From assembly GCA_016870855.1 (NCBI GenBank), contig VGAF01000002.1:1-40779 (forward strand): a stretch of 40,779 bases of DNA, in the 5' to 3' direction. The translations under genes and the position numbers were made by a program. Below are positions 22,456 through 30,047 of this stretch, piece after piece. The stretch comes from Actinomycetota bacterium (GTDB taxonomy: Bacteria > Actinomycetota > Actinomycetes > Nanopelagicales > Nanopelagicaceae). Position 1 is the first letter of the stretch. The number at the start of each line of letters is the position of its first letter. The notes under the pieces are model-generated. The model saw nothing but the letters and a program-made list of their open reading frames with translations, ran no database searches and was not told the origin of the DNA.

Positions 22456-24078
22456 CTAGAAGTCCATATCTCCGCCGCCAGGTGCTGCAGGCATTGCTGG
22501 CTTAGGTTCTGGCTTATCTGCGATTACCGCCTCAGTTGTGAGGAAGAGCGCCGCAATTGAGGCCGCGTTCTGAAGAGCAGAACGTGTGACCTTTGCAGGA
22601 TCGATGATTCCCGTCTTGATCATGTCGACGTACTCACCGCTTGCTGCATTTAATCCATGGCCAGCTTCAAGGTGACGAACTTTCTCAACAACAACTCCAC
22701 CTTCAAGGCCAGCATTAACAGCGATCTGCTTCAACGGCGCTTCGACTGCGTATTCAACAATCTTCGCTCCAGTTGCTTCATCGCCACTTAGCTTCAACTT
22801 ACCGAAGGCCTTCTTTGATGCTTGTAGAAGTGCAACGCCACCACCGGCAACGATTCCTTCTTCAACAGCAGCCTTTGCATTACGGACAGCGTCTTCAATC
22901 CGGTGCTTGCGCTCCTTTAACTCAACTTCAGTCGCAGCGCCTGCCTTGATAACGGCAACGCCACCGGCGAGCTTGGCAAGACGCTCTTGGAGCTTCTCGC
23001 GGTCGTAATCTGAATCGCTCTTCTCAATTTCAGCGCGGATCTGGTTGACGCGACCCTTAATCATCTCGTCATCGCCAGCGCCCTCCACGATTGTGGTCTC
23101 ATCCTTAGTGACTACAACCTTGCGAGCCTTACCCAATAAATCAAGGGTTGTGGCATCAAGCTTCAAACCGACTTCCTCAGAAACAACAGTTGCGCCAGTA
23201 AGAATCGCCATATCTTGAAGCATCGCCTTACGACGATCACCAAAACCTGGGGCCTTTACCGCAACGGAACGGAAAGTTCCGCGGATCTTATTTACGACGA
23301 GAGTTGCAAGTGCCTCTCCCTCGACATCTTCAGCGATGATTGCAAGTGGCTTACCGCCCTGCATTACCTTCTCAAGTAGCGGAACAAGATCTTTGATATT
23401 TGCAATCTTTGAATTCGCAATCAGGATGTATGGATCTTCGAGAACGGCTTCCATTCTCTCGGTATCAGTAACCATGTATGGAGAGATGTAACCCTTATCA
23501 AAGCGCATACCTTCGGTGAGCTCTAGCTCGAGTCCGAATGTATTGCTCTCTTCAACGGTGATTACGCCTTCTTTTCCAACCTTGTCCATCGCTTCTGCGA
23601 TGATCTCGCCGATTGTTGAATCAGCTGCAGAGATCGAAGCAGTTGCGGAGATCTGTTCCTTCGTCTCAACTGGCTTTGCCATCGAGGACAATTCAGCGGA
23701 GATTGCATCGACTGCCTTTTCAATTCCGCGCTTAAGCGACATCGGATTTGAACCAGCGGCTACGTTGCGAAGTCCTTCGCGAACGAGAGCTTGAGCTAGA
23801 ACGGTCGCGGTAGTTGTTCCATCACCAGCGACATCATCGGTCTTCTTAGCTACTTCCTTTACAAGCTCGGCGCCGATCTTCTCCCAAGGATCATCTAGTT
23901 CGATTTCCTTAGCGATTGATACGCCATCGTTTGTGATTGTGGGTGCGCCCCACTTCTTCTCTAGAACTACATTTCGGCCCCTTGGTCCAAGGGTTACCTT
24001 CACGGCATCAGCCAAGGTATTCATTCCGCGCTCAAGTCCGCGGCGCGCTTCTTCATTAAAGGCAATCATCTTTGCCAT
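22456..24078 (-). CDS. groEL: 60 kDa chaperonin GroEL
   Basis: ATP-driven folding chamber with GroES as partner. 540 residues, full length. Typical sequences: MAKMIAFNEEARRGLERGMN, the ATP site VAGDGTTTATVLAQAL, and a C-terminus ending GGGDMDF, as in the GroEL2 type and not the His-rich GroEL1 type. groES is not upstream, so this is the solitary groEL copy common in actinobacteria; groES must be elsewhere. It has a real leader with GGGAG before ATG 24078, and a CIRCE operator 40-66 bases upstream indicates repression by HrcA and heat induction. Divergent from the DUF1800 gene. Confidence 0.97.
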   Translation of the reverse strand: MAKMIAFNEEARRGLERGMNTLADAVKVTLGPRGRNVVLEKKWGAPTITNDGVSIAKEIELDDPWEKIGAELVKEVAKKTDDVAGDGTTTATVLAQALVREGLRNVAAGSNPMSLKRGIEKAVDAISAELSSMAKPVETKEQISATASISAADSTIGEIIAEAMDKVGKEGVITVEESNTFGLELELTEGMRFDKGYISPYMVTDTERMEAVLEDPYILIANSKIANIKDLVPLLEKVMQGGKPLAIIAEDVEGEALATLVVNKIRGTFRSVAVKAPGFGDRRKAMLQDMAILTGATVVSEEVGLKLDATTLDLLGKARKVVVTKDETTIVEGAGDDEMIKGRVNQIRAEIEKSDSDYDREKLQERLAKLAGGVAVIKAGAATEVELKERKHRIEDAVRNAKAAVEEGIVAGGGVALLQASKKAFGKLKLSGDEATGAKIVEYAVEAPLKQIAVNAGLEGGVVVEKVRHLEAGHGLNAASGEYVDMIKTGIIDPAKVTRSALQNAASIAALFLTTEAVIADKPEPKPAMPAAPGGGDMDF

Positions 24079-24110
24079 AGCTTTTAACTCCCTGTTACTA
24101 GAGGTGGTTC

Positions 24111-24166
24111 GGGCGACTTATCACTCTCGCCCGGCGAGTGCTAACGCCAAGCCTAGGGCGACTTAT
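24111..24166. repeat. 11-bp direct repeat flanking the CIRCE operator
   Basis: GGGCGACTTAT at 24111-24121 and again at 24156-24166, 45 bases apart. The first copy overlaps the left arm of CIRCE. Confidence 0.6.
24118..24144. promoter_or_regulatory. CIRCE operator (HrcA site)
   Basis: TTATCACTC, nine bases, GAGTGCTAA. This matches the CIRCE consensus TTAGCACTC-N9-GAGTGCTAA with one mismatch in the left arm. It sits upstream of groEL on the minus strand. Confidence 0.93.
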
Positions 24167-24171
24167 TCCAG

Positions 24172-24205
24172 CCCTCAAATCAGCGTTATCCCTCCCTCAA
24201 ATCAG
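24172..24205. repeat. 12-bp direct repeat, 22-bp period
   Basis: CCCTCAAATCAG at 24172-24183 and 24194-24205. The period is close to two helical turns, so the copies face the same side of DNA, as for a dimeric regulator. It lies between the groEL operator and the DUF1800 gene. Confidence 0.6.
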
Positions 24206-24300
24206 GTTCGGAGCGGGGAGCCGTAAGCGAACGTTGTCGAGCGCAGGCGAGACGGTTCGCGTCGGCGACCCCGACGCACCCTCGGGCCGGGCCATAGTCA
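24201..24300. other. GC-rich structured stretch in the groEL-DUF1800 gap
   Basis: 69 of 100 bases are G or C, clearly above the surroundings. It contains the perfect hairpins GCGTCGG-CGACC-CCGACGC (24259-24277) and GCGAAC/GTTCGC (24227-24232 with 24255-24260), which compete for two bases. No gene is recognised in it. The open frame through it is not convincing as coding. Confidence 0.5.
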
Positions 24301-24329
24301 GCAAACATTTAGGCCGAATTCACCCAGCC

Positions 24330-25655
24330 ATGAGCCATAGCCCTTACCTTGGTGGAGTGAATCTGGTGGAACGACGCGCAATCTCTCGCCTCATTCATCG
24401 GGTCGGGTTTGGGCCAAAACCAGGCGAGTTTGAGAAATTACTCAGTTTAGGTTTTGACCGAGCGAGCGCACAATTACTTAATCCCCCCGCAACTTATTCT
24501 GAAACCCAAGCTCAGTCTCTGGGGCTTTTCGATTTAGGAGTACAGCCGAGACCGAACACGCCAGAAATTCTCGACTACGTCGATAAGAAAAGATTTCAAC
24601 TTCGGACGATGACTCTCTGGTGGCTAGATCAAATGGTCACACTTGATAACCCACTCCTCGAGCGAATGACTTGGTTCTGGCATGGACATTGGGCCACATC
24701 GTACGCAAAAGTTGATGAGCCACTCGTCATGTTTGAACATGTAAACAAACTTAGACAACATGCAATCGGCAATTTCCGAGCAATGGCTAAAGAAATGGTG
24801 CTTGATGGAGCGCTAATTTTTTGGCTAGATGGACAGAAAAATACTGCTGCTGCCCCAAATGAGAATCTCTCCCGAGAATTGATGGAGTTATTTATCTTAG
24901 GAGTTAATCGCTATAGCGAAGCCGATGTAAAAGAAACTGCAAAAGCACTTACCGGTTACAAGGTCAAAAAGAGTTCTGGCGTAGTTACAAGTAATCTCAG
25001 ACAGTCGTACACTGGTTCTATCTCTTTCCTGGGAACTAGCGGAAACTTTAATGCGCTCTCGCTAACCGATTATCTGGTTTCTCAGCGAAATTGTCAGCGA
25101 TTTATCCCAGAGCGACTCTGGTACCGATTTATTACTTCTGCCACGGATTTACCCATGAATTCGAATATTGAAAGTGCTTTCACAGCGCGAGAAATTGCAA
25201 GCACAATGGGAGCGTTAGTTCGAGATTCTGCATTGCAAAACCCAAACTTCTCGCAGGTGCGCTCACCCTTGGAGTGGCTCATAGCAATACTCCGTGCCAC
25301 CAAGATAACGCCATCAAAATTCGAACGCCCTGACTACTTGATTAATCTTCTGAATGGCCTTGGGCAACGACCTTTCTATCCGCCAAATGTAGGTGGTTGG
25401 CCGGCGGATGAAGCCTGGCTTTCAGCTGCATCTACCCAGACTCGTATTTCTGCGGCACAGTACTTGATGAAGCGGGCTGATCTCTCCCCAATAAGCGCCC
25501 TCCCACAAGCTTCACGAATTGAAGGTTTGGCAAATTGGTTGGGTGTTAGCAGCTGGAGCGAGCGAACAAGACAGGCCTTCTCTGGAGCGCTTCGCGATCC
25601 AGAACGGTTAGCAGTCCTGGCAGTTTGTAGTCCGGAATATCTGGTCAACGCATGA
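24330..25655 (+). CDS. DUF1800 family protein
   Basis: About 441 residues. The start of the family is visible (AISRLIHRVGFGPKPGEFEKLL), followed by WFWHGHWATS, NENLSRELMELFILG and YPPNVGGWPADEAWL, all typical of DUF1800. The biochemical role is unknown; the gene is nearly always next to DUF1501, as here, and the pair is thought to act outside the cytoplasm, although no signal peptide is visible in this protein. Start uncertain: ATG 24330 is taken as the first good codon outside the GC-rich stretch, but GTG 24357 has a TACCTT box exactly six bases upstream and may be the true leaderless start. Confidence 0.85.
   Translation: MSHSPYLGGVNLVERRAISRLIHRVGFGPKPGEFEKLLSLGFDRASAQLLNPPATYSETQAQSLGLFDLGVQPRPNTPEILDYVDKKRFQLRTMTLWWLDQMVTLDNPLLERMTWFWHGHWATSYAKVDEPLVMFEHVNKLRQHAIGNFRAMAKEMVLDGALIFWLDGQKNTAAAPNENLSRELMELFILGVNRYSEADVKETAKALTGYKVKKSSGVVTSNLRQSYTGSISFLGTSGNFNALSLTDYLVSQRNCQRFIPERLWYRFITSATDLPMNSNIESAFTAREIASTMGALVRDSALQNPNFSQVRSPLEWLIAILRATKITPSKFERPDYLINLLNGLGQRPFYPPNVGGWPADEAWLSAASTQTRISAAQYLMKRADLSPISALPQASRIEGLANWLGVSSWSERTRQAFSGALRDPERLAVLAVCSPEYLVNA
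24345..24350 (+). promoter_or_regulatory. possible -10 box for the DUF1800 gene
   Basis: TACCTT, six bases before GTG 24357. If real, the protein begins MNLVERRAI and is nine residues shorter than annotated. Confidence 0.25.
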
Positions 25656-25680
25656 ATAACCGCACAATTGGAGGGAAGCA

Positions 25681-26907
25681 ATGGACACGATAACTCGTCG
25701 CAGATTCATCCAGATGACAGGCGCCGGTGCGGTGGCAACTGCTGCACACACGCTCTCAATTGAAGAGATTGCCAACGCTGCAATTTCGCGTCCGCTTCCT
25801 CTAGGCACACCAATTCTTGTGGTCGTTACTCTTTATGGTGGAAACGATGGACTAAACACCGTCGTTCCATTTCAAGATTCTGTTTATCACACACTTAGGC
25901 CACAACTTGCTTACAAAGATAATCAGGTAATTCCAATTGGTGATGGCCTCGCGCTAAATGGTGCAATGACTGGTTTTAAATCGCTCTGGGATAAAGGGCA
26001 ACTTGCAATTGTCCGCGGCACCGGATACCCAAATCCGGATCGTTCTCACTTCTCATCCATGGCGATTTGGCAAAGCGCAGAACTGAATGCAAGTAAGAGT
26101 GGTTGGTTAGGTCGTTGGGTTGAATCACAACCTGAAGATCCGTTGTTAGCAATAAGCCTTGGTTCCGTGCTGCCACCATTATTGGCAGGAAATCGACGTT
26201 CGGGTTCAGTTCTACCACTTGGGGGCCTTAAGGTCCCTGGCGGCTCACTTGCGAGTGACTGTGCAAAGCTATCGATTACTAGTCCGCAAGATGATCGCCT
26301 CACGGCTATGGCCGCAAGAAGTATGCGAAACTTGTTCGAAGTTTCCGGTGAAGTAACGCCTATTTTGAAAGATCCAGCGCCACCTGCCAGTGATTTGCCA
26401 ACATTGGTGGGCGGTAATGCTGGGGGTGATTCGAATCTCTCGGCCCAATTAGAAATCGTCGCTAAATTAATTGCTGCGGGTTCACCAACCAAAGTGTGGT
26501 CGGTATCTCTTGGCGGCTTTGACACTCATGCCGATGAGAACACCGCTCAATCTCTTCTACTAGGAGCAGTCTCTAGTTCGCTCTCGAAATTCATGTCTCA
26601 AATGCGTTCGACCAATCGCAGTAAAGATGTCACTGTCTTGGTTTACAGTGAATTTGGTCGACGCGTGAGAGCGAATGCTTCACAAGGAACCGATCACGGC
26701 ACTTCCGGACCAGTATTTTTACTCGGCGAAAAGGTAAAGGGTGGCTTCCATGGAGAACAACCATCTCTAAATAATTTGAAAGATGATGACTTAGCAGTCA
26801 CAACTGATTTTCGAGATATCTATGCAGAAATGTTAGAGAGTGTTTTAAAGACCGAGAGTTCACGAGTGCTTGCTAATTGGCGGAGCAAACTCTCGCTAGT
26901 TAACTAG
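25681..26907 (+). CDS. DUF1501 family Tat-exported protein
   Basis: 408 residues. It opens with a twin-arginine signal (TRRRFIQMTGAGAVATAA). The mature part has VVTLYGGNDGLNTVVPF, HFSSMAIWQSAE, LGGFDTHADENTAQ and TVLVYSEFGRRVRAN...GTDHGTSGPVFLLG, the metal-binding pattern of the alkaline-phosphatase/sulfatase-like fold assigned to DUF1501. Catalytic activity is not established for the family. ATG 25681 follows GGAGGG. It begins 25 bases after the DUF1800 stop, so the two are co-transcribed. Export in a folded state suggests a cofactor or metal bound in the cytosol. Confidence 0.88.
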   Translation: MDTITRRRFIQMTGAGAVATAAHTLSIEEIANAAISRPLPLGTPILVVVTLYGGNDGLNTVVPFQDSVYHTLRPQLAYKDNQVIPIGDGLALNGAMTGFKSLWDKGQLAIVRGTGYPNPDRSHFSSMAIWQSAELNASKSGWLGRWVESQPEDPLLAISLGSVLPPLLAGNRRSGSVLPLGGLKVPGGSLASDCAKLSITSPQDDRLTAMAARSMRNLFEVSGEVTPILKDPAPPASDLPTLVGGNAGGDSNLSAQLEIVAKLIAAGSPTKVWSVSLGGFDTHADENTAQSLLLGAVSSSLSKFMSQMRSTNRSKDVTVLVYSEFGRRVRANASQGTDHGTSGPVFLLGEKVKGGFHGEQPSLNNLKDDDLAVTTDFRDIYAEMLESVLKTESSRVLANWRSKLSLVN

Positions 26908-27157
26908 TACGTCTTTGGAGCCTTGCTTCACGCAGGCGGCGAAGGCGCTTGATGAGAAGCGGTGATGCGGCGAGGGCATCCTCGCGGTCAATCAGGTTGT
27001 TAAGGAGCTCGTAGTACTCGCGAGCGGAGAGGTTGAATTGTTCTTTAATTCCGGTCTCTTTTGCCCCGGCATAACGCCACCATTGCCGTTCAAAATCCAG
27101 GATGCGGACCTCAAGGTCGCTCAGGGCAGCCGAAGTCTCAAGTCTTAGCTCTTCCAT
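26900..27157 (-). CDS. DUF3263 family protein
   Basis: 85 residues, actinobacteria-specific. The core VRILDFERQWWRYAGAKETG, then REYYELLNNLIDREDALAASPLLIKRLRRLRE, matches DUF3263 well. A helical protein with a sigma-factor-like or HTH-like flavour and a basic end (RRLREARLQRRTS), so nucleic-acid binding is plausible but unproven. ATG 27157 is preceded by six C residues and no ribosome binding site; a TGAATT box at seven bases could serve a leaderless mRNA. Overlaps the end of the DUF1501 gene by eight bases. Confidence 0.85.
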   Translation of the reverse strand: MEELRLETSAALSDLEVRILDFERQWWRYAGAKETGIKEQFNLSAREYYELLNNLIDREDALAASPLLIKRLRRLREARLQRRTS

Positions 27158-27197
27158 GGGGGGTAATTCAACTAGAGAGTCGGCAAAAGTGTGGGAT

Positions 27198-28547
27198 TTA
27201 GAGGGTAGCGAGAATTACCTTTATATCGGTAAGTGATGTCCAGGGATTAACGATTGCAAATCGGAGGATTGGTTTTCCTTCATGTGTCGATGGAGTCACA
27301 AATCCGATCTGGTCATTTAATAACTTATCGCTCCACTTTTTATAGTCCGGCGCTTCCCAACCTTTTCTAGTGAAGGCAACGATTGATAACTCTGGCTCCA
27401 TCAAGAGGTCAAGATTTGGATGCTCCTTAATTAACTCAGCGCTTTCGCGCGCAACTTCCATCGTCTTATCCATCGCTTCGGCATATTTCTTCTTGCCATG
27501 TGCAGCAAGTGAGAACCAAAATGGAAGTCCACGAACCCGTCGCGTTAAATGAATTGCATAATCGGACGGATTCCACTCACCACTTTCAAGAGCCTCTAAA
27601 TAACCAGCATGTTGGGTATGCGCAGCGCGAGCGATCTCCGGATTGCGATAAATGAGTGCGCAGGCATCAAATGGTGCAAACAACCACTTATGTGGATCAA
27701 CGATAAATGAATCAGCTAGTTCGACGCCCGCAAACAAGTGTTTAGTCTTTGGTGAAGCAAGCGCTGCTAGCCCATATGCGCCATCAACGTGATACCAAAC
27801 ACCGCGCTCCTTAGCCGCTTTACCAATCCCCTTTAAATCATCGATGATTCCCAAATTCGTAGTTCCCGCAGTAGCCACTACCGCAAAGACTCGTTTAGTT
27901 GTATTCTTTCGATGAAATTCATCAATCTCACTAGCAACTGTGGCGCCTTGAAGCCTATGGTTGCTATCGCACTTGATGGTTAGAACTTCTACATCCATAA
28001 CGCTTGCGGCGCTCTTTATCGATGAATGGGCTTGGTCGCTACAAGCAATTACCCATTTACTAGTTTCTGGATGCTTAATTCGGGCTTCATATCTTGCTGC
28101 AACGAGCGCAGATAGATTTCCGACGGTTCCACCTTGGACAAAGACTCCGCCTGAAGTTGTTGGGAAACCGGCTAAATCACTTAACCATCGAAGCGCTTGA
28201 TTCTCGGCAAAGACCGCGCCAGCGCCCTCCATCCACGATCCGCCATAAAGCGATGAGGCGCCGACAACTAAATCAAACAAGTTCGAAGATTCTGTAGGAG
28301 CTGAAGGAATGAAGGCCAAGTTCCGTGGATGATCTGTTGAGATACAAGCTTGGGCTAATACATGTTTAAATAAATCAAGCGCCTTCTCGCCACCAAGACC
28401 GCTTTCAGTAATTGTCTCGCCGACTTCTGCGTACAACTCATCGTAGGTCCAAGGTCCATCAAGGGGTGGATCTTTCTTTAATCGGATTAGCGAATACTCG
28501 AGGATCTTTGCCGCTAGAGCATCAATCTCTTCATCAAACTCATGCAT
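27198..28547 (-). CDS. PLP-dependent amino acid decarboxylase, group II
   Basis: 449 residues of the glutamate/aromatic-L-amino-acid decarboxylase family. PLP-binding lysine Lys287 in FIVDPHKWLFAPFD, Asp255 in YHVDGAYG contacting the pyridine nitrogen, and His174 in DQAHSSIKSA stacking on PLP. The substrate cannot be decided: aromatic amino acids, glutamate and 2,4-diaminobutyrate are all used by relatives. The last would link it to the polyamine genes of this window, but that is speculation. Its start overlaps the stop of the NmrA/DUF2867 gene by eight bases, so the two are co-translated. Confidence 0.87.
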   Translation of the reverse strand: MHEFDEEIDALAAKILEYSLIRLKKDPPLDGPWTYDELYAEVGETITESGLGGEKALDLFKHVLAQACISTDHPRNLAFIPSAPTESSNLFDLVVGASSLYGGSWMEGAGAVFAENQALRWLSDLAGFPTTSGGVFVQGGTVGNLSALVAARYEARIKHPETSKWVIACSDQAHSSIKSAASVMDVEVLTIKCDSNHRLQGATVASEIDEFHRKNTTKRVFAVVATAGTTNLGIIDDLKGIGKAAKERGVWYHVDGAYGLAALASPKTKHLFAGVELADSFIVDPHKWLFAPFDACALIYRNPEIARAAHTQHAGYLEALESGEWNPSDYAIHLTRRVRGLPFWFSLAAHGKKKYAEAMDKTMEVARESAELIKEHPNLDLLMEPELSIVAFTRKGWEAPDYKKWSDKLLNDQIGFVTPSTHEGKPILRFAIVNPWTSLTDIKVILATL

Positions 28548-30024
28548 CCCCGAATAGCGCCTTTCGCTTTGAACTTCTCACAATGTTACGGAGCATTGTT
28601 GGAAATACAAAGGCATGTAGTGGAAGTACGAAGTACCAATAGAGCTGGCCACCAAGTCCACGCGGTGAGAATGTCGCTTCTTGAGTTATCCGCACCTTTC
28701 CATCTTCGGGTGCAATCCGAAACTCAAGCCACGCCTTACCCGGGAGAATCATCTCGGCATAAAGTCTCAAGACTCTTTCTTTATCGATTGCTTCAACTCT
28801 CCAAAAATCCAATCCATCCCCGACTCTTAAGAATTTTGGATCGCGTCTTCCGCGCCGAAGGCCAACGCCACCAACAATGCGATCGAGTACCCCTCGCGCC
28901 CACCAGAGGAAATCGGCGCCATACCAACCGGTTTCACCGCCAATCTGCTCGATGGATTTCCAAACGCAATCGATTGGCGCATCAGTTAATACATCTCGCT
29001 TATCGCGATGAGTGATTTCACCAGCCCAATCCGGATCGCTCTGGGCTTTCTGCCACGGCGCGGTGATTGCGGTGGCATCAGACCAACGCGTCTCAACTTG
29101 GTTACTAGTTGTACGCGAAAGGGCGAGGTTTATCGCGGTAGTTACATCAATGAGCCCTTCGGGGGGCTTAGGAATAATCGCATCGATGCTCTTCTTAGGA
29201 TCTGCAACAGTTTCATTTATTAGCGAGCCAATTAGCGGCCGAGCCAATCGAGTCGGGACTGGGGTAACAAAACCAATCCAGAGGGATGACAACTTCGGAG
29301 TAAGGACTGGGACTCTGATAATCCAACGTCTTCTCAAGCCTGAACACTTAGCGAATTTCTGCATCATGTCGGCGTAAGAAAGAATCTCTGGTCCACCGAT
29401 ATCAAAGATTCCACTTACCGGATTTTCCAATTTTGCCGCGTTAGCTAGATACCAGAGCACATCACGTACTGCGATTGGATGCGTGCGATTAGAAACCCAC
29501 TTTGGCGTTGTCATAATCGGAAGACGATGCGTTAAGTGACGGAGCATCTCAAAGGATGCTGAACCCGAACCGATCACGATTCCAGCTCGAAGCTCAAGTA
29601 CCGGTACCGATGTTGAACTTAGCTCTACCCCAGTTCGGGCACGCGAAGCTAGATGCTTACTTTGTTTTTGGTCGTTAGCAATTCCACCAAGATAAACAAT
29701 CTGCTTTACGCCAGAAGCTTCAGCTGCTTTAGCAAAGTTTCGCGCCATCTTTGCTTCGAGTTCATCAAAATCTGCTCCAACGCCAATTGAGTGAAGCAGA
29801 TAGAAAGCTGTGTGCACACCATCAAGTGCGCTCTTCATCTCATCGAAATTAGTTGCATTTCCTACGGAGACTTCAACTTCATTTACCCAAATCTGGCCGG
29901 AAATCTTCTTCTCATCCCGAACCGAAACTCTTACCTTCAAACCTTCATTTAATAGCGCACGCACTAATCGACCACCTACGTAACCAGAAGCTCCAGTTAC
30001 GAGTATCCGGCGAGAGTTATTCAT
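28540..30024 (-). CDS. NmrA-like NAD(P)-binding / DUF2867 two-domain protein
   Basis: 494 residues. About residues 1-300 form an atypical SDR or NmrA-like Rossmann domain (ILVTGASGYVGGRLVRALL, then TAFYLLHSIG and QIVYLGGIAND). The C-terminal 165 residues are DUF2867 (WWARGVLDRIVGGVGLRRGRRDP, PGKAWLEFRI, SPRGLGGQLYWYFVLPLH), a START/SRPBCC-like fold in related proteins. The joint architecture is common in actinobacteria and annotated only as an oxidoreductase. ATG 30024 has a TAGTGT box six bases upstream that shares bases with the promoter of the divergent NADH dehydrogenase. Translationally coupled with the decarboxylase downstream. Confidence 0.86.
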   Translation of the reverse strand: MNNSRRILVTGASGYVGGRLVRALLNEGLKVRVSVRDEKKISGQIWVNEVEVSVGNATNFDEMKSALDGVHTAFYLLHSIGVGADFDELEAKMARNFAKAAEASGVKQIVYLGGIANDQKQSKHLASRARTGVELSSTSVPVLELRAGIVIGSGSASFEMLRHLTHRLPIMTTPKWVSNRTHPIAVRDVLWYLANAAKLENPVSGIFDIGGPEILSYADMMQKFAKCSGLRRRWIIRVPVLTPKLSSLWIGFVTPVPTRLARPLIGSLINETVADPKKSIDAIIPKPPEGLIDVTTAINLALSRTTSNQVETRWSDATAITAPWQKAQSDPDWAGEITHRDKRDVLTDAPIDCVWKSIEQIGGETGWYGADFLWWARGVLDRIVGGVGLRRGRRDPKFLRVGDGLDFWRVEAIDKERVLRLYAEMILPGKAWLEFRIAPEDGKVRITQEATFSPRGLGGQLYWYFVLPLHAFVFPTMLRNIVRSSKRKALFGDA

Positions 30025-30030
30025 GGTTCA

Positions 30031-30036
30031 ACACTA
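30031..30036 (-). promoter_or_regulatory. -10 box of NmrA/DUF2867 gene; overlaps the ndh box
   Basis: TAGTGT on the minus strand, six bases before ATG 30024. Its first two bases are also the first two of the plus-strand TAGACT, so ACACTAGACT reads as a -10 box both ways. Confidence 0.6.
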
Positions 30037-30040
30037 GACT
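30035..30040 (+). promoter_or_regulatory. -10 box of type II NADH dehydrogenase gene
   Basis: TAGACT, seven bases before ATG 30048, overlapping the divergent box by two bases. Only one polymerase can use the site at a time. Confidence 0.6.
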
Positions 30041-30047
30041 TTCCTCT

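Noticed and set aside
24138..24329. 64-codon extension of the DUF1800 frame through the GC-rich island
   Set aside because: It starts inside the CIRCE operator and shows no family similarity; codon use differs from the rest of the gene.
25652..25693. 13-codon ORF overlapping the DUF1800 stop (ATGA) and the DUF1501 start
   Set aside because: It ends inside DUF1501 in another frame and has no independent support.
28542..29015. 157-codon open frame antisense to DUF2867
   Set aside because: Shadow frame, no recognisable domain and no promoter box.
29853..30047. 65-codon extension of the ndh frame
   Set aside because: It lies antisense inside the NmrA/DUF2867 gene and before the FAD motif that starts the family.
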